Below the pieces are notes generated by a model. It did not search any database. It saw only the letters and a list, made by a program, of their open reading frames with translations, and had not been told where the DNA came from. Of a stretch of 61,915 nucleotides of DNA, positions 43,446 to 54,821 are shown in pieces. A program made the position numbers and the translations under genes. Position 1 is the first letter of the stretch. Each line of letters opens with the position of its first letter. Origin of the DNA: Hymenochaete sp. R1 (lineage: Eukaryota; Basidiomycota; Agaricomycetes; Hymenochaetales; Hymenochaetaceae); NCBI GenBank assembly GCA_019400425.1, contig JAFREE010000142.1:1-61915 (forward strand). The letters run 5' to 3'.

Positions 43446-44419
43446 TTACATGTCAAAGTCGGAATCGTCGTCGTTATCGTCTTTCCGTGCAGGACCTCTG
43501 ATGTTTTTCGGCGCCCGTCCGTTTGTCTTGGCCATCGCAGCCTTTGAGAACAGGTCATCGTCGGAATCTCTATCTTCGGTCGCGCCCTCTGCCTTCTCTG
43601 GGCGTGTCATCCTAGTGGGTACAATTGCTCCTGCGAGAACAAGAAGAGCTTCCAGTTCTATTTGGAGAATAAGATAGAATCGTAAGTCCGCTATCACACA
43701 GTATTGTACTACCATACCTTCGACACTTCGTTCCTTATCGGCACCCCATGCGATCTGCTGGTTGATGACTTCTCCTTTCCGGTAGATGAAGAACGTTGGC
43801 AGATGTTTGTCGGGGTAATTGGGTATACATTTGTCTCCTACGATGGAGACGAATTTTGTTCGTGGGTGCCTTTCGGCCAATATTCGTAAATGTGCGAACA
43901 CCCTCTCGCTGGGAACATGACTGCTCATCTATGTATGATATTAAACTGCATGTGTATCGATCGAGAAGTACACACCTGTCTTTATACAAGAAGCATACAA
44001 CACCCGTACCAGTGCCTGACATTTCCTCCCCTTCTTCGTCGACCTTGCTTGCCTCTGTCACTTCCTGGGTATACTGTTCCCTTCCAATCGGATAGACACG
44101 CCCATACCGAGCTCTTCGTTGTTCCAGTTGTGCCTCCGCTATCCGTTGTCGCCGGTATGCAGCGATCACCCGGGCTTCATCATCATCGCGCGCGTCCTCC
44201 TCTAACTCTGCCAATTCCTTCGGTTCGAAGTCTTCAAGCATCTCCTCTAGAGTCGGAGAAGGTGGTGGTGAGGGTGTTCTGGGTTTCTCTGGTTTTGGTG
44301 GAAGGATGCCATGCTGCCGAAGGGCATCGTTGCTGAGGACGCCTGTTCAGCTGCTATAACTTATGCACACCGTGAAGGGTCACTCACAACTCGGTGTCTT
44401 CGTCCGCGTTAATCGCCAT
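43446..44419 (-). CDS. Phosducin-like protein (PLP2/PDCL3 type)
   Basis: Exons 44419-44388, 44332-43976, 43920-43718 and 43657-43446 encode 267 residues. PLP2-type proteins are cytosolic co-chaperones of the CCT chaperonin that assist actin and tubulin folding and are essential in yeast. The N-terminal helical part starts MAINADEDTEFNDALRQHGI and continues ILPPKPEKPRTPSPPPSPTL. RRARYGRVYPIGREQYTQEV and VCFLYKDSHVP lead into the thioredoxin-like fold. That fold contains FVSIVGDKCIPNYPDKHLPT and FFIYRKGEVINQQIAWG. It lacks the CxxC redox motif, as expected for the family. The C terminus is acidic (DDNDDDSDFDM). It shares a short divergent promoter with Dicer. Confidence 0.92.
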
Positions 44420-44664
44420 GTCCTTCTAGGTGTTTCGCGATGAGCCTGGTCCCTTTATAAGGGGCTTGTGATGTTGCGTAGTTGATCGCAGTCGAGCGCA
44501 GTACTGGTGGGCGCAGCAGACGCGTCTCGCAAGTCGCAGTCTTCGCCATTCCACACTATAAATACGCGCCTCTCACCTTAACCACTGCCATCTCCCACAC
44601 CTGCCTCCTCCCCTTTGCACTTCATCTCATTCTATAAGGCACATAATAGATAAGAAGACGCGAG
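44420..44664. promoter_or_regulatory. Compact divergent promoter, PLP2-like gene and Dicer
   Basis: Only 245 bases separate the two start codons. TATAAATA at 44557-44564 lies 101 bases upstream of the Dicer ATG and is oriented towards it. No equivalent TATA was noticed for the minus-strand gene. Confidence 0.55.
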
Positions 44665-47600
44665 ATGGCCCGCGTCGAAGACGCAGTCAAGCTTGTTCCA
44701 CGAGCATATCAAGAAGAAATATTCTCTAAGGCACGATCGCAGAACGTCATTGCCGTCCTCGACACCGGTAGTGGCAAGACCTTCATAGCAGCTCTTCTCA
44801 TCAAATGGGCCATGGCACTTCCATCGTCTGTGGGGAAGAAGGCCATATTCATTGTCCCCAAGGTCCCTCTGGTCGACCAGCAAAGCGAGTTCCTTGCGCG
44901 ACAGACGCCTTTACCCGTGCGAGGATACAAAGGCGCCATGAACGTTGATGAATGGGATCGGTCACGGTGGGCCGCGGAGTTCGAAGCAGCAGACTGCTTA
45001 GTGATGACAGGTATCGCGTCTGCACTCAACTAGAACGCATCTTCCCCAAGCTGGTTGAAGCACAGATTTTTGTGAATATACTCACCCATGGTTTCTGGTG
45101 TCTCGAAAGGGTGAGCACGTTATACTTCCCTTCATCGTACTTATTCATATTGACCAGGGAATACTTAGGTTGCCTTGTTGGTCTTCGATGAATGCCATCA
45201 TGCTCACGGAAACCACCCATACAATACATTAATGTCGGAGTTCTATCGACGAAGTGAAAGCAAGCCAAAGGTCTTTGGCATGACTGCCTCACCGGTTTGG
45301 AATGCGAAAAGCCCATGGTTATCGTTGGACACCCTTCAGAATAACTTGCAATCTACGATAATAGCGGTTCGAAGTCATTCAGAGGAGTTAGAGAAGCACT
45401 CAAATCGGCCTAGTGAAGTATTGCTTTCCCATGTTTGGTCTGCCCCAGCTCTAAATGCTGACCTGTATTACAGGTACTGGTCAAATACAGACTAGCTGAA
45501 GATGCAGAAATCAAAATGAAAAGCGTCATTTGGCCAGAAATTGAACAAGCAGGTCTCTTGGATATCGCCAATCGCACTATGCCCTCGCTGAATTCCAGAT
45601 ACACCGAAGTGCTCCATTCCGTGGGCCCGAGCGCTGCAGATTATTTCCTAGCATCACTCGCCGGTTATTGGTCAGATGATGGCTCAATTCTGGAGATAGA
45701 GACTCTGGATCCAGATGAAGTTGCATCTCAACGGGCTCAACTGGTGGCGTTGGGGTCAACATTAGCCAAAGCCCAGCTTCGTCTGAACGGAGATCTCGAC
45801 TTGACTGACGACTTGACATCGGCGAAGTTCAAGGCGTTCATAAATACCGTCATTCAGTACAAAGCAGGAAATTTCAGTTGTATCGTGTTCGTTGAACAGC
45901 GTCAAGTGGTTACAACGCTGTCATGGGCCTTGCGCCGACACCCTCAAACGAGAGAATGGATACGTTGTGGGGAGCTTACTGGTCATGGAGAAACGTCAAG
46001 GGACAGTTCAAGTATCCGGGGAATGGGGCTGAATGCGCAGAAAAACGCTGTTCTGGCATTCAAGGCTGGCGAATTGAATCTTTGTACGTCTTATGCTAAG
46101 TATGCAATAATTAGAATGTTGACAACATCTTAGTGATAGCAACGTCGGTTGCAGAAGAAGGGCTTGACTTCCCCGTAAGTACTCTGTTTCTTTCGTCTTG
46201 GAAGCATCCTCACAGGCATGTAAGGCATGTGAACTGGTCGTCCGCTACGATTCAATCAAACATCTCATCGGCTATGTTCAATCAAGGGGACGTGCTCGTC
46301 AACAAAAGTCTACATATGTAGTAATGATTGAGGAAACCGACGAGACAGCACTTGACCGCTACAATCGTTTCCGACTCGCTGAACCCGAGCTCCGGAAAGC
46401 ATACCAAGATATGAACCCTGCTCCGAAACCGGCAACCTCCCGAAAGGACGAGGGGGACGCACCCGAAGAAGAGGATCCGAGAGATACGCAAGCCCGCGAG
46501 TTTTACTACATTCCGTCCACAGGAGCAACTTTGACATATAGCTCGGCAATCGATATCCTGGAACATCTCTGCGCATTAATTCCGCGAGATGCTTATACAC
46601 AGCCTCTTGTACCCAAGTTCACAATTGTGAGTTGTGACGATGATGAGTACGAGGCGAGCGTTCAACTGCCGGCAGCACTTCCTCTGGCTCGCGATCTACT
46701 CGAAGCTACTGGCCCTCGGCGTCATTCGAAGAAGGAAGCGAAGAAATCGGTATCATTTTTGGTCGCCCGCACCCTTCATAGACTAGGTGTTCTCAATGAT
46801 CACCTTTCACCGACGACGTCACGGAAAGGCAAGGTCATCGAGGACGCTGACAACCGACCTGTAGATGATGTCCGTGAAGTCCCGGCAATGATGGACGTCA
46901 TGGTTGTGAATCCATGGCAACACGGACCTCCTTGGTTCCTGCACGATCTCTATATCGAGGGTGTGCTGTGCGCAGGCTTGGTTTCGGGTACCTTGCTGCC
47001 AGACATTACTCTCAACGTCTCAGGTGATAGAGTCGAGATCCGACAACGAAGCTGTCCTCTGTGCATCGACGATGATACGAAGCAGGTGGAACTGCTTGTT
47101 TCGTATACGAAGAACGGTATTTGGTGGTGTATCTCAGCCAGCGTCACATCGGTTTCTCCCGCATGTTTTTTGTGTCCATTAGATTCCAACGGTGACATTG
47201 ATTGGGATTCCGTTGAAGCTACCAATGCTAATAGCAAGGGAGTTTTTGACTGGGAATCGGTCACGAACGATTACAGGGGTCGAATTATGCTCGAAAATGT
47301 GAGGAAACATGGTCATCCACTGCGTTTTCTTCAAATTCGTTCGGATTTGACGCTGGAGTCACAAGCACCTGATGTCGAGGGTGAAATGTTCGGTACATAC
47401 GCCGATTTCTTCGCTCAAAAGTACAAGGGACACTACAAATCCGAAGAGAAACGTGCTTTGTATGACAAGCCGCCGTCCGGGAGGTTGCTTGAGGTAGAAG
47501 CATGGCCGCGACACCCTTCGTTCGAATATCATCTTCCTAGGCATACGGAGTCCCATAGCGATTCTATGGACACGGATGAAGCACTACAAACGTTTCTACT

Positions 47601-49672
47601 TCCAGAATCATACTGTAGACGAACCCTGTATAGCAAGCAAATTATCGAGGCATTCCATGCGTTTGGGCCTATCTGCCAGAGAGTAAGCGACGTTTACCGT
47701 TGTCGACTAGCATCTACTTTCCTCATGCTACCCCCAATCCCGGATGACCTAATGGTCGAAGCTACGACACTTCCATGTTCGGCGACATGCTTCGATAATC
47801 AGAGGCTCGAGACAATGGGCGATAGTGTGCTCAAATTGGGCGTTATCACTTATATCTTTAACCGCTTCCCTCAGAAGCACGAAGGACAGCTTGAAGCCAT
47901 CAAATCAAATAGCGTCTGCAATCGTATGCTTTTCACGCGTGCAAGGAAACTGCAACTGGGGCGCTTCTTGACCAGCGAAACGCGTAAGAGTAGAGCATGG
48001 CCATTTGTCGTTCCCTCGCCAGAGGATACAGAGAAATGGTCTATTGGTTCTCAGGACGTCAATTGCGTGCGGCGGAGGTTTGCGCGACGCAGCCTCCAGG
48101 ACTGCATGGAAGCGATACTGGGTGCATTCTATCTTAGCGGTGGCATTGATTCTGCTCTCAAGGCTGGAAGCTCCCTCGGGCTATGTTTCGGAGGGGCCGT
48201 CCCATGGGGCGAACGGTTCCCACCGCCTAGGGAAGTCACTGTCGCACCTCTATTTCAGACTTTGCAGGAAAGTATAGGATATCGATTCCGGAATGGGGAC
48301 TTACTATTCGAGGCGTTTACGCACCCTTCATTTGATGCTGAAGGAGGCACCTGCTATCAGCGACTAGAATTCCTCGGCGATGGTGGGGCTTAAGCTTTTT
48401 CACAAGTCCTATAATACTGACCTCCATACCCAGCCGTCATCGAACTAGTTGTGACAACATATCTCTATCATAAATTTCCAACTGCGACGTCTGGTCAAAT
48501 TTCATGGATCCGCGCAAGAGTGATTTGCAACGTTACTCTCGGTGCCCTAGCCGTTAAGCGTCTATCCCTTCAAAAGTATCTCCTCGCGAACAATGTCGCA
48601 TTAAGCAAAGACATTATCAACGAGCTCCCCATACTCACCGAAGCGCCGTATGAGGATCTTGTCACGAACGATTGGAAATATGATCCTCCGAAGGTACTCG
48701 CGGACCTCTTTGAGAGTCTCATTGGAGCGATATTCGTTGATAGCGGGTACGATTACCCCAGAGTCGCGGAGATCGTACGAACCTTGATGATCGAGGCTCT
48801 AGAAAATTTGCGACTCGACATACCGTACGATCCGGTGACTAATCTACTTCAATGGACGGCCAAGTTGGGTTGTAGGAGTGTCAAGTTTATGTACGTACTT
48901 CTTATTTCTCCCCGCAGCCATTCAAGGCCTTGACTCTCGATTTCTTTTCCGCCTATTCAGGAAATCCTCAAGCGATCCCCAATCTACCGAAAAAGACTGC
49001 ATCTCTTTCCTGGTACACGACCAAGTCATAGCAGGTCCTCTTCGATCGTCCACCAAACATCGCACAAAGGGGTTCGTAGCGAGGGAAGCCCTCGAGATCC
49101 TTCGCAACCCAGAGTCAAATTTTGCTTTGTACCGTATTTGCACGTGCGGCAAACAGAACGGAGGGGGAGAGGATGAAGATGAAATTAGAAATGTCGAAAC
49201 AAACAAGGATGAAGCAGGGACGGAGGAAATGTCGTTAAGGGAAGTGAGGGAACGGAACCTGGATCTTGAGACCATCGATGGGTGCGCCTTGAAAGGTGCT
49301 CTCCGACTCGCCGCCGTCGAGGGCGAGAGTGACATAGGAACCACCGACGTGGCTGAAACTACACAAACCACTCAAGAAGCCGATAGAGCTAACGAGACCG
49401 GGACTGAGGAGGGGACGACGACGGATGGGCACTCCGTTTTCGACGAACAGGAGATCGCGGAATTTCTTTTCCAGACCCCGTTCTCGTCGCAAGCGCAAAT
49501 CAGTTTTGAAGACGATGTGGATATGGAGTTTTTATCTTCTGACGGAGCCGAATTTCAGTTTGCTGATTCTACTGACGGTGAATATGCTGGGTTGGGAGGA
49601 CGGGGAGTCATCGACGACGTTGATGCTGATTCTGAGGGGTCTTGGGAGTATGATGAAATGGATTGTTTGTAG
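44665..49672 (+). CDS. DCL: Dicer-like ribonuclease
   Basis: Eight exons (44665-45010, 45061-45110, 45169-45417, 45474-46083, 46134-46174, 46216-48382, 48434-48890, 48961-49672) encode 1543 residues. Dicer cuts double-stranded RNA into small RNAs for silencing. The helicase is complete: Walker A VLDTGSGKT (residues 31-39), FDECHH (138-143), MTASP, IATSVAEEGLDFP and QSRGRARQ. The Dicer dimerisation domain lies near 535-640 (ATLTYSSAIDILEHL). RNase IIIa starts near 955 (RLETMGDSVLK, then SLQDCMEAILGAFYLSGG). RNase IIIb starts near 1115 (FEAFTHPSF, RLEFLGDAVIELV, DLFESLIGAIFVDSG). All acidic metal ligands are present in both. No clear PAZ domain was seen. The last 150 residues are acidic. Exon phases agree throughout. 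Confidence 0.95.
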
Positions 49673-49844
49673 TAGAGACATATCCAAAGCAATGTATATA
49701 TTATTCACGAACATTCCAATGCACAGTATCACATTCGAGAGCAATTAGCCTTTCTTGCAACGCAGAGGTTTTGTATCAAATACTAGAGTTTTGTCAAATT
49801 TCCAAACAGATAGGTTAGCAGTAAATATCAGTGAGATTCTGCGA

Positions 49845-51662
49845 TTACAACATGGCGAGAATGCGCTGGTAGTCCTGCCGGACAGTCTGGAAGGTCTCTT
49901 CCAGCTTCTCGAGCCTCTCCTCTTTATCGAGCTGGGCCAGGATTTCCTTAAGAAAACCCACAAAGGTGAGTAAACCAAACTTCATGAAAGCGTATACCGC
50001 TGAACATACATAATTGAACTTGAAGAGCCGGGCTTTCACTTGGAGCCTATACGCCCTGATGGCTCTCGTATCCGCGTGGTCCATATGTTTCAAAATCAAC
50101 ATCTCAATTAGACGATGGAATTGTCGCTGCGCAAAGCTCATCAGCTCCTCCGAACAGTTCAGCGTGGCTGGAAAGGTAGTAAAGCAACTCACCGCAGCCA
50201 TCTTCATTTCCATCCTCCATTTCTCAACCCACCCCTTCTCGGCTGGCGGACCCAGCTTCGCTTTACCCCTCACGAGTTTCTGGGAGCCTTCAGGGCTGCC
50301 CAATGCTTCCCCGATGAACTGCTTGTGGTTGAGTAGCATGTGAAGATCGTTCCGGTCGCGCAAATCCTCGAAAGCTTCAGCGGGATCTTCGACAGTAAGC
50401 TCGCCGATGCGCGGTTCGGAGAGGATGTATTGATAGACGGCAGAGTAAAGGGCAGCTGCGACGTTTCATGGTTCCAGGACACGGTCAATCAGTCAATATA
50501 TGTAATACTTTCAGTGCGGCGGTTCTACGTACATCCGTGGCCGGCGTGCTGATATGGGGGAGTGATAACGAATTGACTAGAATTGTCAACTCAGCAAGAA
50601 AAATATTCGAGGATGTGGGGTAGCTTACCTGAGACGCATGCGCACACGATCCGGGAAGCAGAAGAAAGGAAAGAGGGTTGAATATCCAGCAAAATGATAC
50701 ACGGGCGTTCGTGCGGCATCTCGTCTTCTCCGCTTTTCGTAACTTTAATGGGAGCGGATACCATTACAACGACGCATATACATATAACGAGAGCGCTTAC
50801 AGTACAACAAACTCCCAGCCCTCTTCGTCTTCCTGGATGTATGAGCCGGCTTCGATGTACAGTAGGATGAAAAGCTGTATTTTGCGGTGATACTCGCGGA
50901 AGCCTGGAGTATCCCATGTTGCCTAAAGTTCGTTGTTAATTCCAGCTTGACTTGTTCTGAGTAATCCCATAAACTAACATGGTATAGCTCATAGGTCACG
51001 ACGTCATCATTTTCTTCGTCCAGATCCATGTTGGATGAGTATGCCTTCTCTTTGCCTTTGTTCGTCAAGCTGCGCCTGTAGGAGCCAATCTTTTGACCAA
51101 GTGGTTTGAATTCCAGCGCGTCCTTCTCAACTCGAGCGTTAAATTTATCCAAGTCGGTATAATAACCTGACATTAAGGTGAATTATGGCTGGAGCTGCTG
51201 CAGAGGGAGGGTCGGATTTACATACCAGGCGGAATGAATTTACTCAAGGTGCCTTCAACATCATCCACAGTCGTCACGGGTAGCTTTTTTGAATGCTTGA
51301 CCGATACATATTGCTCCAAGGACCCAGACGCAAATTTGAGCTGACAAAACCGTCAGACTTGTGAAGAAACAAGCGAGAATATGACGCACGTCAATGTCCA
51401 GGTCCTTATACCCATAAATTGTTTCTTCTTCTCCGTATATCTGATGCACGGTAAGAGATAAGCCACGACTATAGAGATACTTGCTCGTACAGGATACGTG
51501 AAGGTGGGTCGAAAGTCCTCGTAACTTTCCTCAACACCCAATACTTTCTTGTCTTCGACCGCGCGTACTGCAGGGATATGAGCAAAGCGGATGATTAAGG
51601 TGTGCATTCTGACCTAGAGATATTCTCAGAGCTTCATTTGAGTTAGTTGTCCAGTCTTCCAT
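49845..51662 (-). CDS. HAT1: Type B histone acetyltransferase HAT1
   Basis: Eleven exons (51662-51614, 51567-51491, 51440-51390, 51340-51226, 51166-50979, 50922-50801, 50742-50629, 50576-50533, 50455-50193, 50126-50010, 49946-49845) encode 413 residues. HAT1 acetylates newly made histone H4 at Lys5 and Lys12 with its RbAp46/48-type partner before chromatin assembly. Recognisable blocks are EESYEDFRPTFTYPIYGEEE, IYGYKDLDIDLKFASGSLEQ and VDDVEGTLSKFIPPGYY. YHATWDTPGFREYHRKIQLF, FAGYSTLFPFFCFPDRVRMR and LTVEDPAEAFEDLRDRNDL follow. The acetyl-CoA loop is Q-x-x-G-x-G in PPYQHAGHGSALYSAVYQY. A C-terminal helical region (RQFHRLIEMLILKHMDHAD) completes the family pattern. It lies tail-to-tail with Dicer, 172 bases apart. 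Confidence 0.95.
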
Positions 51663-52457
51663 GGCAAAAGAAACGCGTCGGAGTGTGGCCGTAGTGGTTG
51701 TGGTTGAAAGAAAACGGACTGGCGTCCCGAGACGCGCTCGGCGGTTACACGGCCAACAACAGCCACGACGTGACGCGCTTCCACTTGACCTCCGTCTTCC
51801 ATGTAGATGTTCACTGCACACCTTCGTCTGCGGGACTTCTTTCAACAAACTGCCTCAGCAATAACAACACTCTATAATGCAGTGGCATGAAGCCATATTT
51901 TCCACATAAAGTCAAGCGTCACACGATGGAGGGAAGCGCGGCGAGGACGTCGCGACGGGAATCCGGCGACTACTGACAATTGCTTTGCAACTCAACGAAA
52001 TGTAACATATTATAATACACATACGCAAAGTACAAGTACTCGACTTTCGTGGAATAACATGAGCACCGTACGCGTCCATGCGCGCCCTGGCTGTGGCACG
52101 TTCTGGCCAGTTGACGGGATCGAGCAGGAAGAGGCGCAGGCTAATCTTAACGGCCAGTCTACTACCCATCGTCTATCGCCACCTCTCGCACTTCCCAACG
52201 CTTGTATGCACGTCTATGTTTGCATTTTGGTACGTCTTGCCTACTCTCCGCAAAGGTCTCTACTATTCTGATTGTCTTTGGTTGCCAGCTTTGCGCTCAC
52301 CCGTCTCCCCTTCATACACATATATTCCTTCTGTTTACCCTCCTACTTCTTCCTTTCCACCGTGGCGGCTCGTACATTACTCTCCCTTCACCCTTCAGTA
52401 CCGTCAGTTGTGGCTTCAGTGGAACAATACCCACCTAGAAAGGGGAAACGGAAACTC
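51663..52457. promoter_or_regulatory. Divergent intergenic region, HAT1 and F-box gene
   Basis: A 795-base gap between head-to-head genes. The F-box frame is open leftwards to about 52270 but contains no ATG before 52458. No other gene is supported. Confidence 0.45.
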
Positions 52458-53834
52458 ATGGACACAGACCTCTTAGCAGATGACATCCTCAGGCCCCAAC
52501 GGCGAAACGCTCCTTCACGTGGTTGCCCTATCAGAGTACTACCAGACGAGCTTCTGAACGATATCTTCCGGTTATGTCTTCCAACAGTCCCCTCTTTCAA
52601 GGCCCGTGACTCTCCCCTCCTATTGACACACGTCTGTAGTTGGTGGCGGGCATGCGCTGCTTCAAACCCTATGCTCTGGGATACTTTATATCTCCCTTCC
52701 CCTGTCGACGGTGTTTCTGAAGGGACAGTCCAGCTATGCGATTTGTGGCTGCAGCGCTCAGGTTCTCGGCTCGTTTCGATCGACTTCCATTTAGCCAGCG
52801 ATTATCAACCTTGGAAAATTACTCCGCAACACGTCCAAGGTATACAACGGGTAGTCGAGCTTCTTGTGCCCCATGCAGACCGCATTAGCAAGCTTCTTCG
52901 CATTTTTCCGAGTTTCCTTCTGAACTCCCTTCAATTGGAAGATATGACCAACCTCGATGACCTCTTTATCTGTGATGTCGCAGACGATTCGGCAGGGCGG
53001 ACGATCGTTGCGCCACTTACCTTCACTGTTCCCAATACTTTACGTTGCCTCTCCCTTCGGCAAACCTTTTTCGATCTCAGAGCATTCTCTTCTCTGAGGA
53101 GCGTTGCCCATCTCGATTTATGGCAACTTCAAGGGGAGGGACAAATGTCGATTAGTACTTGCTTGAATCTATTGAGGGATCTGACCTGGTTGGAGTCATG
53201 CACCCTCGATGTCGCGCAAGGCGATTTTGTTGCTACTGTCCTAAGCAGGGAGATACTCATGTCCAACCTATCTTTCCTTTTCATTTCTTGGGACTGGCTC
53301 GTTGATGTTGGCCCTATCCTTGACCTTCTACGCACACCAAACCTTCGTCGACTTGGCTTGCGAGGTCCACCACCTACCCGACGACAATGGACGCATCTAC
53401 AGCATTTCCTGCGCCGGGGTCGCCCTGCCCTCTCGCAGCTCTCTATCAAAGAAATTGGATTCACAGACATACAGCTCGTAGAATGTCTCTGGCTCATCCC
53501 CACGCTTACTAACCTCTCCCTTAGCCATTGCTCAGTCGATAGCACCTTTATCAACGCACTCCGCATGGACCCACGTATCCCTTCAGCGAACAACATCCTT
53601 CCCATGCTCGAGTTTCTCTCCCTCGAGGCCTGCGACGACTTTGAAGTCAGCGATCTCGTTTCTATGCTGCATACGCGCGGGAAGAACCGCCCGAACCGCG
53701 CCCGCCGCCTCCGCGGGATCCGGCTCTCCTTCTGCCGCCGCATCCTTGAGAGTCACCGTGCAGACCTCGAGCAGTCCGGGGTTGAGAACGTCATCATCCG
53801 CGTGAACAGATCATCGCGGAACACTCCGAGATGA
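52458..53834 (+). CDS. F-box and leucine-rich repeat-type protein
   Basis: The frame is intron-free and encodes 458 residues from the ATG at 52458 (MDTDLLADDILRP). The F-box is at about residues 27-75: IRVLPDELLNDIFRLCLPTV, LLLTHVCSWWRACAASNPML and WDTLYLPSP. Leu-rich repeat-like segments follow: LRCLSLRQTFFDLRAFSSLR, LLRTPNLRRLGLRGPPPTRR and LVECLWLIPTLTNLSLSHCS. They end with GVENVIIRV, which aligns with GVENLIIEP in the paralog at 54822. Role as an SCF substrate adaptor is inferred from family. The stop is TGA followed by CTAG, and the same frame stays open for 91 more codons (separate entry). Confidence 0.82.
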   Translation: MDTDLLADDILRPQRRNAPSRGCPIRVLPDELLNDIFRLCLPTVPSFKARDSPLLLTHVCSWWRACAASNPMLWDTLYLPSPVDGVSEGTVQLCDLWLQRSGSRLVSIDFHLASDYQPWKITPQHVQGIQRVVELLVPHADRISKLLRIFPSFLLNSLQLEDMTNLDDLFICDVADDSAGRTIVAPLTFTVPNTLRCLSLRQTFFDLRAFSSLRSVAHLDLWQLQGEGQMSISTCLNLLRDLTWLESCTLDVAQGDFVATVLSREILMSNLSFLFISWDWLVDVGPILDLLRTPNLRRLGLRGPPPTRRQWTHLQHFLRRGRPALSQLSIKEIGFTDIQLVECLWLIPTLTNLSLSHCSVDSTFINALRMDPRIPSANNILPMLEFLSLEACDDFEVSDLVSMLHTRGKNRPNRARRLRGIRLSFCRRILESHRADLEQSGVENVIIRVNRSSRNTPR

Positions 53835-54110
53835 CTAGCTTTGCTTCTCGATGCGGCGGCGGCGCAGAGTGAGCGTGGGGTCGAGCTCATCCAGCTCCCT
53901 CAGGCTACTACCGTGTGGGAAGGAGAGTGGCGGCTGCTCGTGCAGCGGTGGAACACGTCATCTTCGTTCAAAAGTGTCCATCGAGAAGCGCGTGAGTTGT
54001 GGGAAGCGCTGACGCATCCTGCCGTGGTCAATGTTTTCCGATTTTATGTCTTGTTTCATACTCTCGTTTATTTGTTGGTTTCCCTGAACGGCGTGAGTTC
54101 CCTCGTCTGA
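53835..54110 (+). other. Open in-frame extension behind the TGA-CTA-G stop of the F-box gene
   Basis: After TGA (53832-53834) the same frame continues for 91 codons to TGA at 54108-54110. It encodes ELIQLPQATTVWEGEWRLLV, WNTSSSFKSVHREARELWEA and a hydrophobic end (FRFYVLFHTLVYLLVSLNGV). UGA followed by CUA is the best-known stop-codon readthrough context in eukaryotes, documented in fungi. The extension could be translated at low level, be the remnant of a longer C terminus cut by a recent nonsense mutation, or be open by chance in GC-rich 3' sequence. The C terminus (SSLV) is not a peroxisomal targeting signal. Confidence 0.4.
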
Positions 54111-54821
54111 TGTCCTCAGCTTAGTCGCTTTCTTTCTTATCATAGCATATCGGTACACGTATATAATCCTCGCACTAGATTCACGAACCGTCACGACCGT
54201 ATATACAGGAAATATTCATACGTGTAATTGAGAAGTTCGAGTCTCGGAAGACATGCCCCAATACTCAAAAAAAAAACCCACCTGGATGAGGGGGATTATT
54301 CCAATTAGACATTGGACGACTCGGAGGCAGCTCCCAATCCCATTGCAGCTCATTCTCTTTGCAAAGTATCCACTTACGTGTTTCAAAATCGGCAGACTCA
54401 AGTTTGCTATTTTTATTCTAGATGAAACCGATTTCCCGCACTTCTTTAAATCGATTAACAATATATCAAGTACCCGAAGTAATTTAGATACCTTGCCCTT
54501 GCAAACTCGCAAGCGTGCTACATTTAAACGTAACTGTCATCTTGGAACTATGCGTAGGTCTGAAGGATGCGTCTGAGCATGAGCCTTTGCACGTGCAGAG
54601 TAAAAGGGGTATTCTGAGTGGTATGCGAGTCTAGTGTATGTGATAAAACTACTGACCATACCCCTAATATGCATTTCCTTTGAGCCCATCTTCGTAGAAA
54701 GCAGAGAGTACGTGTGGTGGAAACGCGGAAGTTGACGCCGGACGACGAACGCAGGTGGTGTCCTCCTTTTCTTCATTACATCTATTCTCCTCTACCCCTC
54801 TCTACCTAATCCCCGATCCCC
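54111..54821. other. Intergenic region between F-box genes
   Basis: Same-strand spacer of 711 bases, AT-rich in the left half. No gene, tRNA or repeat was recognised. Confidence 0.5.

Noticed and set aside
53129..53743. A 204-codon minus-strand frame
   Set aside because: It is antisense to the F-box/LRR gene at 52458, very Arg-rich, without a domain.
54225..54260. AGTTCGAGTCT, resembling a tRNA T-loop
   Set aside because: No matching acceptor stem, D-arm or anticodon arm could be formed around it. The same holds for GGTTCGAATTC at 4489.
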